A stretch of DNA of 64,000 bases from Microbacterium paraoxydans (GTDB lineage: Bacteria; Actinomycetota; Actinomycetes; Actinomycetales; Microbacteriaceae), in contig NZ_JAIVLG010000009.1 of NCBI RefSeq assembly GCF_020524545.1, positions 1-64,000 of the forward strand. The letters run 5' to 3'. The translations under genes were made by a program, and so were the position numbers. Shown one piece after another: positions 24,803 to 34,272 of this stretch. A model generated the notes under the pieces. That model was not told where the DNA came from. It made no database searches and saw only the letters and a program-made list of their open reading frames with translations. Position 1 is the first letter of the stretch; every line of letters begins with the position of its first letter.

Positions 24803-25930
24803 GTGACCACCTCCGAGACACCCCTTGTGAGCGTTCTGGACGAGACCGGACGGTACGCGCCGACCCCCGCCGCTGAGCGATACCTTCCTCTGATCGAGGC
24901 GATCGGTGATGCCGAGCTCGAGCAGTTCTACCGGGACATGGTCGTCATCCGCGCGATCGACACCCAGGCGACGAACCTGCAGCGGCAGGGGCAGCTGGCG
25001 CTGTGGCCGCCGAGCCGGGGCCAGGAGGCGGCGCAGGTCGGCTCCGGTCGCGCCGCCCGCGCGCAGGACACCATCTTCCCCTCGTACCGGGAGCACGTGG
25101 TCACCCGCATCCGGGGCGTCGACCCAGTCGACATCATCAAGCTGATGCGCGGCGTCTCGCACGGTGGGTGGGACCCGACGGATCCCAAGAACGGCAACAC
25201 CCGGCTCTACACGCTCGTGCTCGGCTCCCAGGCGCTGCACGCGGCCGGCTACGGCATGGGCCTCGCCTTCGACGGACGCACCGGCACCGGTGATCTCGAT
25301 CGTGACGAAGCGGTCATCGTCTACTACGGCGACGGCGCCTCCAGTCAGGGCGACGTGCATGAGGCGATGGTCTTCGCCGCGAGCTACCAGGCGCCGACCG
25401 TGTTCTTCCTCCAGAACAACCACTGGGCGATCTCGGTGCCGGTCTCCACGCAGTCGCGCGTGCCGCTCGTGCAGCGCAGCGCGGGCTACGGCATCCCGAG
25501 CGTCCGCGTGGACGGCAACGATGTTCTCGCCAGCTACGCGGTCTCCCGCACCGCTCTCGACGAGGCCCGCAGCGGCAAGGGGCCGCAGGCGATCGAAGCC
25601 GTCACCTACCGGCTCGGCGCGCACACGACGAGTGACGATCCGACGAAGTATCGCGGCAGTGACGAGGAGCAGTACTGGGCGGGTCGCGACCCGATCGTCC
25701 GGATGCGCGCGTTCCTCGAAGGCCGCGGAGCATCGGCGCAGCTGTTCTCCGACGTGGAGGCCGAGGCAGCGGATGCTGCGGAGGATCTGCGTGCCCGCAC
25801 CGTGGAGCTCGGGCCGCCCAGCGCCGACAAGATGTTCGACCACGTGTACAGCGAGCCGCATCCGCTGATCGACCAGCAGAAGGCCTGGCGCGCGCAGTAC
25901 GAAGCGTCGTTCGAAGGGGGAGCCCAGTGA
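24803..25930 (+). CDS. 2-oxoacid dehydrogenase E1 alpha subunit (branched-chain/pyruvate)
   Basis: A 375-residue TPP-dependent subunit. The TPP motif starts YYGDGASSQGDVHEAMVFAA and ends FFLQNNHWAIS (the GDG...NN signature). It decarboxylates the 2-oxoacid and passes the acyl group to E2 lipoate. Similarity in style to BkdA/PdhA of Gram-positives suggests branched-chain 2-oxoacids, but pyruvate cannot be excluded. It overlaps the E1 beta gene by 4 bp. Confidence 0.92.
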   Translation: MTTSETPLVSVLDETGRYAPTPAAERYLPLIEAIGDAELEQFYRDMVVIRAIDTQATNLQRQGQLALWPPSRGQEAAQVGSGRAARAQDTIFPSYREHVVTRIRGVDPVDIIKLMRGVSHGGWDPTDPKNGNTRLYTLVLGSQALHAAGYGMGLAFDGRTGTGDLDRDEAVIVYYGDGASSQGDVHEAMVFAASYQAPTVFFLQNNHWAISVPVSTQSRVPLVQRSAGYGIPSVRVDGNDVLASYAVSRTALDEARSGKGPQAIEAVTYRLGAHTTSDDPTKYRGSDEEQYWAGRDPIVRMRAFLEGRGASAQLFSDVEAEAADAAEDLRARTVELGPPSADKMFDHVYSEPHPLIDQQKAWRAQYEASFEGGAQ

Positions 25931-26907
25931 CTCTGGAGACGATGCCGCTCAGCAAGGCGCTGAACGCGGGGATGCGAAAGGCCATGGAGAACGACCCGAA
26001 GGTCGTGCTCATGGGCGAGGACATCGGCAAGCTCGGCGGCGTCTTCCGCGTGACGGAGCACCTGCAGCGCGACTTCGGCGACCGTCGGGTGCTCGACACC
26101 CCGCTCGCCGAATCGGGGATCGTCGGCACCGCGATCGGCATGGCGATGGCGGGTTTCCGTCCGGTCATCGAGATCCAGTTCGACGGTTTCGTCTTCCCCG
26201 CGTTCGACCAGATCACCACGCAGCTGGCGAAGCTCACCAACCGGCACGAGGGCGCGATCAGCATGCCCATCGTGATCCGCATCCCCTACGGCGGGCACAT
26301 CGGCGCGGTCGAGCACCACCAGGAGAGCCCGGAGGCGTACTTCGCGCACACCCCCGGCCTGCGCGTGGTTTCCCCGTCGACGCCCAATGACGCGTACTGG
26401 ATGATCCAGGAGGCGATCGCGTCCAACGACCCCGTGATCTTCATGGAGCCGAAGAGCCGCTACTGGCAGAAGGGCGAGGTCGAGCTCGACGCGTCCGCCG
26501 TGCCGCTGCACTCCTCGCGCGTCGTGCGCACCGGCAGCGACGTGACCCTCGTCGGACACGGGGCCATGGTCACCACGCTGCTGCAGGCTGCGGCGCTCGC
26601 CGACGCCGAGGGGACGAGCTGCGAGGTGGTCGACGTGCGCTCGCTCTCGCCGGTCGACTACGAGCCCATCCTCGACTCGGTGCGCAAGACCGGACGTATG
26701 GTCTACGCGCAGGAGGCGCAGGGGTTCGGCAGCATCGGCGGCGAGATCGCGGCGACCGTGATGGAGCGCGCGTTCTACGCGCTCGAAGCTCCGGTGCTGC
26801 GCGTCTCCGGCTACGACACCCCGTTCCCGCCCGCGAAGCTCGAAGGCACCTACCTCCCGGATGCCGACCGCGTCCTGGAAGCCGTCGACCGCTCCCTGGC
26901 CTACTGA
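25927..26907 (+). CDS. 2-oxoacid dehydrogenase E1 beta subunit
   Basis: A 326-residue transketolase-like pyrimidine-binding and C-terminal domain protein. It has VVLMGEDIGKLGGVFRVT, the conserved DTPLAESGIVGTAIGMA loop and the HHQESPEAYFAHTPG active-site region with its His residues. It forms the alpha2beta2 E1 with the upstream subunit. GTG start overlaps the alpha gene, so expression is coupled. Confidence 0.93.
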   Translation: MTLETMPLSKALNAGMRKAMENDPKVVLMGEDIGKLGGVFRVTEHLQRDFGDRRVLDTPLAESGIVGTAIGMAMAGFRPVIEIQFDGFVFPAFDQITTQLAKLTNRHEGAISMPIVIRIPYGGHIGAVEHHQESPEAYFAHTPGLRVVSPSTPNDAYWMIQEAIASNDPVIFMEPKSRYWQKGEVELDASAVPLHSSRVVRTGSDVTLVGHGAMVTTLLQAAALADAEGTSCEVVDVRSLSPVDYEPILDSVRKTGRMVYAQEAQGFGSIGGEIAATVMERAFYALEAPVLRVSGYDTPFPPAKLEGTYLPDADRVLEAVDRSLAY

Positions 26908-26920
26908 CCGTCTTTCCATG

Positions 26921-27000
26921 TGTGCAACTCCTCAAGAAACGCTCGGACGGGGCTCGAAACCCGTCCGGATGACGCGTTCGGCGTCGAATCTGCGGAGTTG
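26921..27000. repeat. Nested palindrome between E1 beta and E2 genes
   Basis: Inner perfect stem CGGACGGG (26944-26951)/CCCGTCCG (26960-26967) with an 8-nt loop. Outer arms CAACTCC (26925-26931) and GGAGTTG (26994-27000). Further partial matches (AACGC/GCGTT) lie between. It is the only sizeable gap inside this operon (120 bp) and could be an attenuator, RNase site or a REP-like element. Confidence 0.6.
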
Positions 27001-27027
27001 TGCACGCGGTCCACGAGAGGATCAATC

Positions 27028-28368
27028 ATGAGCACGCAGAACTTCAACCTCCCTGACGTCGGCGAAGGCCTCACCGAGGCCGAGATCGTGGCGTGGAAGG
27101 TCGCACCGGGCGACACGGTCGCGATCAACGACGTGATCTGCGAGATCGAGACGGCGAAGTCGCTCGTCGAGCTGCCCTCGCCGCACGCCGGCGTGGTGGG
27201 CGAACTCCTCGTCGAGGAGGGAGCGACCGTCGAGGTCGGCACGCCCATCATCACGTTCGTGAGCGATGCCGCGGCCCCCGCTCCCCCCGCGACTCCGGCC
27301 CCCGCCGTCGAGGAGGGTGGCGGGTCGGTGCTCGTCGGCTACGGCAACGGCGGCGGTGCCACCTCGCGGCGCAAGCGTCCGGCTGAGCGCCCCGTACGCT
27401 CTTCGGTCGGCGTGATCGCGAAGCCGCCGATCCGCAAACTCGCGCGCGACCTCGGCGTCGACCTCACGACCGTGACCCCCACCGGCGTCGACGGTGAGGT
27501 CACCCGGGACGACGTCATGAAGCACGCGTCGCAGGCCAGCGTCTTCCGCAACATCGAGACCCCGGAATGGGGGGCCGTGCGTGAGGAGACCGTGCCCGCG
27601 CCGCAGGCTGCGCCGGCAGGGCTCGCGCGTGGTCTGGCCCCGACCCAGCCGTCCGCCGCGGGAGACGACCGCACCGAGTCGATCCCTGTCAAGGGTGTGC
27701 GCAAGGCCACCTCCTCGGCGATGGTGCAGAGCGCGTACTCGGCCCCGCACGTGACCGTGTGGAAGGAGATCGACGCCAGCCGCACGATGGAAGTCGTCAA
27801 GCGCCTCAAGGCCTCGCCCGACTACGCCGACATCCGGGTGTCGCCGCTGCTCATCATGGCTCGCGCCGTGATCTGGGCCGCCCGCCGCACGCCCATGGTC
27901 AACGCGGCCTGGATCGAGACGGAAGCCGGTGCCGAGATCGCCGTGCGCCACTACGTGAACCTCGGGATCGCCGCCGCCACCCCGCGCGGCCTGCTCGTGC
28001 CGAACATCAAGGACGCGCAGGACCTCGGGATGAAGGACCTGGCACGAGCGCTGAACCGTCTGACGCTGACCGCGCGCGAGGGCAAGACCCCGCCGGCCGA
28101 TCAGCAGGGCGGCACGATCACCATCACGAACATCGGCGTGTTCGGGATGGATGCGGGAACCCCGATCATCAACCCCGGCGAGGCCGGCATCGTGGCGATG
28201 GGCACCATCAGTCAGAAGCCGTGGGTCGTCGACGGCGAGGTGCGTCCGCGCTGGGTGACCACGGTCGCAGGGTCCTTCGACCACCGTGTGATCGACGGTG
28301 ACGGCATGAGCCGCTTCATCGCCGATGTGGCTTCGGTTCTGGAGGAACCCGCGCTGCTGGTGGACTGA
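27028..28368 (+). CDS. Dihydrolipoamide acyltransferase (E2)
   Basis: A 446-residue E2. The lipoyl domain (1-77) has lipoyl-Lys44 in [10 protein letters not shown] Pro/Ala linker precedes a peripheral subunit-binding domain at about 130-170 ([24 protein letters not shown]). The catalytic acyltransferase domain from about 215 ends with [11 protein letters not shown] (catalytic His/Asp). GAGAGG ribosome site 7 nt before ATG 27028. No E3 gene follows, so lipoamide dehydrogenase must come from elsewhere in the genome. Confidence 0.93.
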   Translation: MSTQNFNLPDVGEGLTEAEIVAWKVAPGDTVAINDVICEIETAKSLVELPSPHAGVVGELLVEEGATVEVGTPIITFVSDAAAPAPPATPAPAVEEGGGSVLVGYGNGGGATSRRKRPAERPVRSSVGVIAKPPIRKLARDLGVDLTTVTPTGVDGEVTRDDVMKHASQASVFRNIETPEWGAVREETVPAPQAAPAGLARGLAPTQPSAAGDDRTESIPVKGVRKATSSAMVQSAYSAPHVTVWKEIDASRTMEVVKRLKASPDYADIRVSPLLIMARAVIWAARRTPMVNAAWIETEAGAEIAVRHYVNLGIAAATPRGLLVPNIKDAQDLGMKDLARALNRLTLTAREGKTPPADQQGGTITITNIGVFGMDAGTPIINPGEAGIVAMGTISQKPWVVDGEVRPRWVTTVAGSFDHRVIDGDGMSRFIADVASVLEEPALLVD

Positions 28369-28417
28369 TTATTGGGCGACGGTTGCCTCCAGTATCGAAA
28401 ACCGTCAATATAGACGC

Positions 28418-29530
28418 ATGTCGATTCACAGGGTTGAACGGGTCAGTGCGCCCACCACCGCGTCGACCACTCGGCGTCTGTCGGCGCTGGACCGGTGGCT
28501 GCCGCTGTGGATCGGCCTGGCCATGGCCGGCGGCATCCTCGTCGGCCGCTTCCTCCCCGGAGTCTCCGATCTCCTGGCCGGTCTCGAGGTCGGTGGGATC
28601 TCGGTTCCCATCGCCCTCGGCCTGCTGGTGATGATGTATCCGGTCCTCGCGAAGGTCCGCTACGACAGGATCGCCGCCGTCACCGGAGACAAGAAGCTGC
28701 TCATCTCGTCGCTGGCGCTCAACTGGCTCGTCGGTCCTGCGCTGATGTTCGTCCTCGCCTGGGCGCTCCTCCCCGACCTGCCCGAGTACCGCACGGGACT
28801 CATCCTCGTCGGGCTCGCGCGGTGCATCGCGATGGTCGTGATCTGGAACGACCTCGCCTGCGGTGACCGCGAAGCCGCAGCGGTCCTGGTCGCCATCAAC
28901 TCGGTCTTCCAGGTCGTCGCGTTCTCACTGCTCGGGTGGTTCTACCTGACGGTTCTCCCCGCCTGGCTCGGCCTCGACGCGCAGGGACTGGACATCTCGG
29001 TCTGGCAGATCGCGCTGAACGTCCTGATCTTCCTCGGCGTCCCGCTCGTCGCCGGCTTCGCCTCTCGCCTCATCGGCGAGCGCACGAAGGGGCGCGACTG
29101 GTACGAAGACCGCTTCCTGCCGACGATCGGCCCCTGGGCCCTTTACGGACTGCTCTTCACGATCGTGCTGCTGTTCGCGCTGCAGGGCGAGCAGGTCACG
29201 AGCCACCCGGAGGACGTCGCCCGGATCGCGCTCCCGCTGCTGGCCTACTTCGCGGTCATGTGGTTCATCGGCCTCTTCACAGGGAAAGCACTCGGACTCG
29301 GCTACGCACGCTCGTCGACCTTGGCTTTCACGGCGGCCGGCAACAACTTCGAGCTCGCCATCGCCGTCGCCATCGGCACGTTCGGAGCGGCGTCCGGGCA
29401 GGCGCTCGCCGGCGTCGTCGGGCCGTTGATCGAGGTCCCGGTTCTCGTCGGGCTCGTGTACGTCTCCCTCTGGGCGGCCCGCCGCTGGTTCCACACCGAC
29501 CCGTACACCGCCGAAAGGATGCAGTCATGA
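28418..29530 (+). CDS. ACR3-family arsenite efflux permease
   Basis: A 370-residue permease with ten transmembrane helices. It shows the ACR3 marks GLARCIAMVVIWNDLACGD (with the essential Cys) and FTAAGNNFELAIAVAIG. It exports arsenite using the proton gradient. A TATAGA element lies 3 nt before ATG 28418, so the transcript has essentially no leader. It overlaps the ArsR-ArsC fusion by 4 bp. Confidence 0.94.
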   Translation: MSIHRVERVSAPTTASTTRRLSALDRWLPLWIGLAMAGGILVGRFLPGVSDLLAGLEVGGISVPIALGLLVMMYPVLAKVRYDRIAAVTGDKKLLISSLALNWLVGPALMFVLAWALLPDLPEYRTGLILVGLARCIAMVVIWNDLACGDREAAAVLVAINSVFQVVAFSLLGWFYLTVLPAWLGLDAQGLDISVWQIALNVLIFLGVPLVAGFASRLIGERTKGRDWYEDRFLPTIGPWALYGLLFTIVLLFALQGEQVTSHPEDVARIALPLLAYFAVMWFIGLFTGKALGLGYARSSTLAFTAAGNNFELAIAVAIGTFGAASGQALAGVVGPLIEVPVLVGLVYVSLWAARRWFHTDPYTAERMQS

Positions 29531-30516
29531 ACGTCACGCTAACGACCGCAGACGACACCTGCAGTCCCGTCGCCACCCATGCCATCGGGCTGGAGGCAGC
29601 CTCCTCCGTGGCGGCCACCCTGAAGGCGCTGTCGGACCCGCTCCGCCTGCGCATGCTGTCGGCCATCGCCTCCGACCCCCGCGGGGAATCCTGCGTGTGC
29701 GACCTCGCCGACCTCGCCGACGTCTCCCAGCCCACGGTGTCCCACCACCTGAAGGTGCTCAAAGACGTCGATGTCCTCACCTCCGAACGACGGGGAACCT
29801 GGGTCTGGTACCGCATCAATCCGAACCGGCGCGGCGCCGTGACCGCGCTGCTGGACTCCTTCGCACCGGCCACGGTCGCGCCCTGGAGCGTCGCGGAGGA
29901 GGAGCATCGACGGCCCGACTTCGATACGCGGGTGACCCACCTCGCGGACGAGCTCTCCGCAGAGGTTCCTGAGCTCGATCCCGACGTCGTGCGCACGATC
30001 GTCCGCGAGTCCTACACCGCGCTCGCGCGGACCGCACGCGTCACCTCGGCTCTCGTTCCTCTCACCGAACGCTTCGCCCGGCAGCGGCTCGCAGACCTCA
30101 CCCGCGACCGCCACGCGTCCGTGCCCCAGGTGCTCTTCGTCTGCGTCGCCAACGCCGGCCGCTCGCAGCTCGCCGCCGCGCTCGTCAACGAGCTCGCAGC
30201 AGGGAGAGTGGTCGCGCGCTCCGCCGGTTCCGCTCCCGCCGACGTCATCCACCCGCACGTCCGCTCGCTCCTCGCCGAGATCGAAGGCGACCGGGCCGCC
30301 GAGCGCTTCCCGAAGCCGCTCACCGACGACGCCGTCCGCGCGGCCGACGTCGTCATCACCATGGGGTGCGGCGACGTCTGCCCCATCATCCCCGGCGTGC
30401 GCTACGACGACTGGGTGGTCGGAGACCCCGCCCTCGCCTCGCGCGAAGGCGTCGAAGCCATCCGCGACGACATCGCCGAACGCGTGCGCGCACTCGTCGA
30501 AGACCTCCTCCACTGA
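29527..30516 (+). CDS. ArsR regulator fused to a three-helix module and ArsC-type phosphatase
   Basis: A 329-residue three-part fusion. Residues 20-110 form an ArsR-type wHTH with the metalloid-binding CVCDLADL and VSQPTVSHHLKVLK. Residues 128-190 form a helical bundle module (VTHLADELSAEVPELDP...). Residues 200-325 form a low-molecular-weight phosphatase/arsenate reductase with CVANAGRS (nucleophile Cys206) and a second conserved Cys pair in MGCGDVCP. One polypeptide could repress the operon and reduce arsenate to arsenite. Whether the ArsC part is active or sensory is open. Confidence 0.9.
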   Translation: MNVTLTTADDTCSPVATHAIGLEAASSVAATLKALSDPLRLRMLSAIASDPRGESCVCDLADLADVSQPTVSHHLKVLKDVDVLTSERRGTWVWYRINPNRRGAVTALLDSFAPATVAPWSVAEEEHRRPDFDTRVTHLADELSAEVPELDPDVVRTIVRESYTALARTARVTSALVPLTERFARQRLADLTRDRHASVPQVLFVCVANAGRSQLAAALVNELAAGRVVARSAGSAPADVIHPHVRSLLAEIEGDRAAERFPKPLTDDAVRAADVVITMGCGDVCPIIPGVRYDDWVVGDPALASREGVEAIRDDIAERVRALVEDLLH

Positions 30517-30539
30517 CCGCACCCTCCTCAGGAGCAACC

Positions 30540-30947
30540 ATGACTGATGCGACCGCCAAGCCCTCCGTCCTCTTCGTCTGCGTGCACAACGCCGGACGCT
30601 CCCAGATGGCCGCCGGATTCCTCCGCGACATCGCCGGCGATCGTGTCGACGTCCGCTCTGCCGGGTCCCTGCCCGCCGACCAGATCAACCCGATCGCCGT
30701 CGAGGCGATGAGCGAGCTCGGTATCGACATCACCGCCGAACAGCCCAAGGTGCTCACGACCGAAGCGGTGCAGGCATCCGACGTCGTCATCACCATGGGA
30801 TGCGGCGACGCCTGCCCGTTCTTCCCCGGCAAGCGCTACGAGGACTGGAAGCTCGACGATCCCGCCGGCCAGGGGATCGACGCCGTGCGCCCCATCCGCG
30901 ACGACATCCGCGCGCGCATCGAACAGCTGGTGAGCGAACTCGTCTAG
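30540..30947 (+). CDS. arsC: Arsenate reductase ArsC, LMW-phosphatase type
   Basis: A 135-residue reductase with the P-loop CVHNAGRSQ (Cys14) and MGCGDACPFFPG with downstream Cys residues. In actinobacteria these enzymes form an arseno-mycothiol adduct resolved by mycoredoxin, or use an internal Cys relay. GGAG ribosome site 8 nt upstream. It duplicates the C-terminal domain of the preceding fusion, which it follows by 23 bp. Confidence 0.92.
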   Translation: MTDATAKPSVLFVCVHNAGRSQMAAGFLRDIAGDRVDVRSAGSLPADQINPIAVEAMSELGIDITAEQPKVLTTEAVQASDVVITMGCGDACPFFPGKRYEDWKLDDPAGQGIDAVRPIRDDIRARIEQLVSELV

Positions 30948-31112
30948 CGGGCGAAACGTCGGAGAATCTCGTCGCGGAGCGCCGGGTTGCCGTCGAGTCG
31001 TGTGTTCCTGCGCGGGTCCGCGTGGAACCCTCGCCTATCGTGAGGTCCAGTACCTCAGCCCTCGTGGGAAGACCAGTTCGACCCGAAGAACCGGCCGCGT
31101 AAGGAGATCACG

Positions 31113-33125
31113 ATGATCGACCGAGAACGAGACGCCGAGAGCAAGACCTCGATGCCAGGGAAGCCTTCGCCGAAGAAGATCCTGAAGGAAGTGACCCACC
31201 CCGCGCTGATCCCCGGGATCGGGGTGGAAGACACTCCCCGCGTGTTCAACACGAACTGGATCGTGTTCGGCGTCGCGGGTGTGCTCGTGCTGGCGGTCGT
31301 GATCTGGGGCTTCCTCGCCCCGGAGAGCATCAGCGCAGCGGGCGCTGCATCGCTGGGATGGGTGACGGAGAACTTCGGATGGCTGTTCTCCCTGCTGGCC
31401 GTGGTGACGATCGCCTTCATGTTCGTGGTCGGCTACGGACGCACCGGCGGTGTCCGGCTGGGGGCGGACGACGAGTCGCCGGAGTTCTCGACCGTGTCGT
31501 GGATCGCGATGCTCTTCTCCGCAGGCATGGGGATCGGCCTGCTGTTCTGGGGGCCGGCTGAACCGTTGACCTACTTCACCGATCCGCCGCCGGGCTTCAA
31601 CGCCGCCGAGGGCAGCCGTGACGCGATGCTCGACGCCCTCGCGCAGTCGATCCTCCACTGGGGTCCGATGGCGTGGGCGTTCTACGCGCTTGTCGGTGGG
31701 GCGATTGCCTATGCGGCGTATCGACGGGGACGCGCCCCCCTGATCTCGGCGATCTTCCGTCCGATCTTCGGAGAGCGCACCGACGGGTGGATCGGCGCGG
31801 TGATCGACGTCTTCGCGATCATCGTCACGCTCTTCGGCACCGGGGTCACGCTCGGTATGGGCGCGCTGCAGATCGCCAGCGGTGTGGAAGTCGTCACCGG
31901 CATCGGGCCGCTCGGCAACACGGGCCTCATCGTCATCATCACGATCCTCACCGCCGCGTTCGTGGTCTCCGCCGTCTCCGGCATCAAGCGCGGTATCCGG
32001 GCGCTGTCGAACATCAACATGGTGATCGCCGCCGTGATCGGGCTGTTCATCTTCATCGCCGGTCCGACCCTGTTCCTGTTGAACATGATCCCCGCCAGCG
32101 TGTCGGCGTTCTTCGGGGAGCTGTGGATCATGCTCACGCGGAACCCCGCTCAGAGCGAGGACGCCGCCGCGTTCATGTCGAGCTGGACGAACTACTACTG
32201 GGCCTGGTGGATCTCCTGGACGCCCTTCGTGGGGATGTTCATCGCGAAGATCTCTCGCGGGCGGACGCTCCGGGAGTTCGTCACCGTCGTCATCGTCGTG
32301 CCGTCGATCGTCTGCGTCGTCTGGTTCGGGATCCTGGGTGGGACCACGATGCTGTTCGAATCCGAGGGGCGCGGGATCGCGGAGGCGGGCTCGCCGGAAG
32401 CGATCCTCTTCGCCGTGCTCGGAGAACTGCCGTTCGGCGTCGTGCTCTCCGTGCTCGCAATGATCTCGATCATCCTGTTCTTCGTGACCTCCGCGGACTC
32501 CGCGGCGATCGTGATGGGGTCGATGAGCCAGCGCGGCAAGCCGGAGCCGTCCACCTGGGTCACGATCACCTGGGGACTCCTTCTCGGGGCGGCAGCACTC
32601 GCGCTTCTCCTCGCGGGTGGTCAGACGGCGCTGTCCGGGTTGCAGTCGATCATGGTGGTCTCCGCGCTGCCGTTCGCGATCATCGTGATCGGCATCATGA
32701 TCGCGTGGGCGAAGGAGCTGCGCACCGACCCGTACATGCTGCGCCACCGATATGCGCGTGCGGCGATCGCGCAGGGTGTTCGCCGTGGGATCGCGGAGCA
32801 CGGCGACGACTTCGTGTTCGGCGCGACCGAAGTGGCCGCCGACGAAGGCGCGGGAGCAGGGATCGACACCGACGATCCTGCCCTGACGGAGTGGTATGAG
32901 ACCGCCACCGGTCAGATCCCCGTCGTTTCGGCCGAAGACGTCACCCGCACGCTCGAGCCGGGGCGCATCCAGCCCCGGGGGCCGGGCAACCCCGCTCACA
33001 CCGCCTCGGGGGATGCCTCCCTGACCGTCGGCGAGAACCGGCGGGAGGATCGACTCCGCGCACGCCGGAAGCCGGAGGAGACGGCGCCGGAGGAGAAAGC
33101 GGGCGGGGACGAAGGGGGCTCCTGA
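31113..33125 (+). CDS. BCCT-family transporter (betaine/choline/carnitine)
   Basis: A 670-residue transporter with twelve helices after a 48-residue polar N-terminus. The signature around helix 8 is IAKISRGRTLREFV and helix 4 has GMGIGLLFWGPAEP, both family hallmarks; the Trp-rich helix contains SWTNYYWAWWISWTPF. It takes up glycine betaine or similar osmolytes with Na+ or H+. A 130-residue charged C-terminal extension, longer than the family core, may be the osmosensing tail. AAGGAG ribosome site 10 nt before the ATG. Confidence 0.93.
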   Translation: MIDRERDAESKTSMPGKPSPKKILKEVTHPALIPGIGVEDTPRVFNTNWIVFGVAGVLVLAVVIWGFLAPESISAAGAASLGWVTENFGWLFSLLAVVTIAFMFVVGYGRTGGVRLGADDESPEFSTVSWIAMLFSAGMGIGLLFWGPAEPLTYFTDPPPGFNAAEGSRDAMLDALAQSILHWGPMAWAFYALVGGAIAYAAYRRGRAPLISAIFRPIFGERTDGWIGAVIDVFAIIVTLFGTGVTLGMGALQIASGVEVVTGIGPLGNTGLIVIITILTAAFVVSAVSGIKRGIRALSNINMVIAAVIGLFIFIAGPTLFLLNMIPASVSAFFGELWIMLTRNPAQSEDAAAFMSSWTNYYWAWWISWTPFVGMFIAKISRGRTLREFVTVVIVVPSIVCVVWFGILGGTTMLFESEGRGIAEAGSPEAILFAVLGELPFGVVLSVLAMISIILFFVTSADSAAIVMGSMSQRGKPEPSTWVTITWGLLLGAAALALLLAGGQTALSGLQSIMVVSALPFAIIVIGIMIAWAKELRTDPYMLRHRYARAAIAQGVRRGIAEHGDDFVFGATEVAADEGAGAGIDTDDPALTEWYETATGQIPVVSAEDVTRTLEPGRIQPRGPGNPAHTASGDASLTVGENRREDRLRARRKPEETAPEEKAGGDEGGS

Positions 33126-33154
33126 CCTCGAGTCGTTGGGTTGGTCGTCCATGG

Positions 33155-33245
33155 TTGGTCGTCCATGAAGGAGATCTCGCGTTCTGAAGGAGCGAGAACG
33201 ACGAACGCTCCGTCGGGATGAGAGATCTCCTTCGGCGTGCGCGGA
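33155..33245. repeat. 19-bp-unit inverted/direct array, locus 1
   Basis: Two 19-bp units in reverse orientation (33155-33173, 33174-33192), a 15-bp spacer (33193-33207), then two units forward (33208-33226, 33227-33245). Units follow CTCCTTCRNNNCGCGAGRW with decay in the outer ones. The innermost reverse unit reads CTCCTTCAGAACGCGAGAT. A 14-bp direct repeat starting TTGGTCGTCCATG (33141-33168) abuts and overlaps the outermost unit. It lies between the BCCT gene and the Zur box of znuA. Confidence 0.75.
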
Positions 33246-33256
33246 CGTCAGTTTGA

Positions 33257-33271
33257 TAATGGTTCTCATTA
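33257..33271. promoter_or_regulatory. Zur-like operator of the zinc uptake operon
   Basis: TAATGGTTCTCATTA (TAATG-N5-CATTA), flanked by GA at the left, is a palindromic Fur/Zur-type box 18 bp before the ATG of the zinc-binding lipoprotein gene. Its AT content stands out. Zur-Zn would block this promoter. Confidence 0.75.
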
Positions 33272-33288
33272 GCGTTTAGAGTGGGGGC

Positions 33289-34272
33289 ATGAAGAAGCCC
33301 GTCGTCGCCCTCGCCCTCGCATCCGTCGCCGCACTCACGCTGGCCGGATGCTCCACCCCCGCCGCGGGGGAGGGCGATGACGGCGCCATCACGGTCGTCG
33401 CGAGCACCAACGTCTACGGCGACATCGCCTCGCAGATCGGCGGTGACCGCGTCGACGTGCAGTCGATCATCACGTCCGCCTCGCAGGACCCGCACTCCTA
33501 CGAGGCGAGTGCACGCGACCGGCTCACCGTGCAGAAGGCCGACCTCGTGATCGAGAACGGCGGTGGGTACGACGCCTTCATCGACACGCTGCTGCAGGAT
33601 GCGCAGGACCCGCACGTCATCACGGCGGTCGAGTTCTCGCACGACTTCCCCGGCAATGAGGGCCACGACGACGACGCTGACCACGACGACGCTGACCACG
33701 ATCACGCCGAGGGCGAAGAAGGCCACGAGGGGCATGACCACATCGAGGGCTTCAACGAGCACGTCTGGTTCGATCCGCACACGATGATCCACGTGGTCGA
33801 GGCGATCAGCGACGAGCTGACCGAGCTCGACCCGGAGGGCGCGGAGGACTTCGCGGCCAACGCCGACGACCTCATCGCCGACCTGGAGGGCTTCGAGGCC
33901 GACCTCGAGGGGATCAAGGCGGATGCCGCCGGCGTCGAGGTCTTCATCACCGAGCCGCTGCCCGGATATCTCGCCGCCGCTGCCGGCCTGACCGACGTCA
34001 CCCCGGAAGGATTCGCGGAGTCCGTGGAGGAGGGCACCGATGTCGCGCCCGCCGTGCTGCTCGAAGCGCTGGACGTGATCGGCGGCGGTCAGGTGGGCGC
34101 GCTGCTCACCAACGCCCAGACCGGCGGTGCGGAGACGGAGCGCGTCGAGGCCGCGGCCGAGGAGGCCGGGATCCCCGTCGTCGCCTTCACCGAGCTGCTC
34201 GAGGACGGATCGTCGTACTCTGAGTGGATGAGTGACGCGATCCAGAGCCTCGCCGCCGCCGTCCAGTCGTGA
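33289..34272 (+). CDS. Zinc ABC transporter substrate-binding lipoprotein
   Basis: A 327-residue ZnuA/cluster A-I protein. Signal peptide with lipobox LAGC (Cys21). A His/Asp-rich metal-collecting loop (about 125-155: GHDDDADHDDADHDHAEG) is typical of zinc rather than manganese proteins. Conserved site residues are in SASQDPHSYEAS, NEHVWFDPH and the C-terminal Glu/Asp region. It binds zinc outside the membrane and delivers it to the permease. First gene of an overlapping three-gene operon behind a Zur-like box. Confidence 0.92.
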   Translation: MKKPVVALALASVAALTLAGCSTPAAGEGDDGAITVVASTNVYGDIASQIGGDRVDVQSIITSASQDPHSYEASARDRLTVQKADLVIENGGGYDAFIDTLLQDAQDPHVITAVEFSHDFPGNEGHDDDADHDDADHDHAEGEEGHEGHDHIEGFNEHVWFDPHTMIHVVEAISDELTELDPEGAEDFAANADDLIADLEGFEADLEGIKADAAGVEVFITEPLPGYLAAAAGLTDVTPEGFAESVEEGTDVAPAVLLEALDVIGGGQVGALLTNAQTGGAETERVEAAAEEAGIPVVAFTELLEDGSSYSEWMSDAIQSLAAAVQS

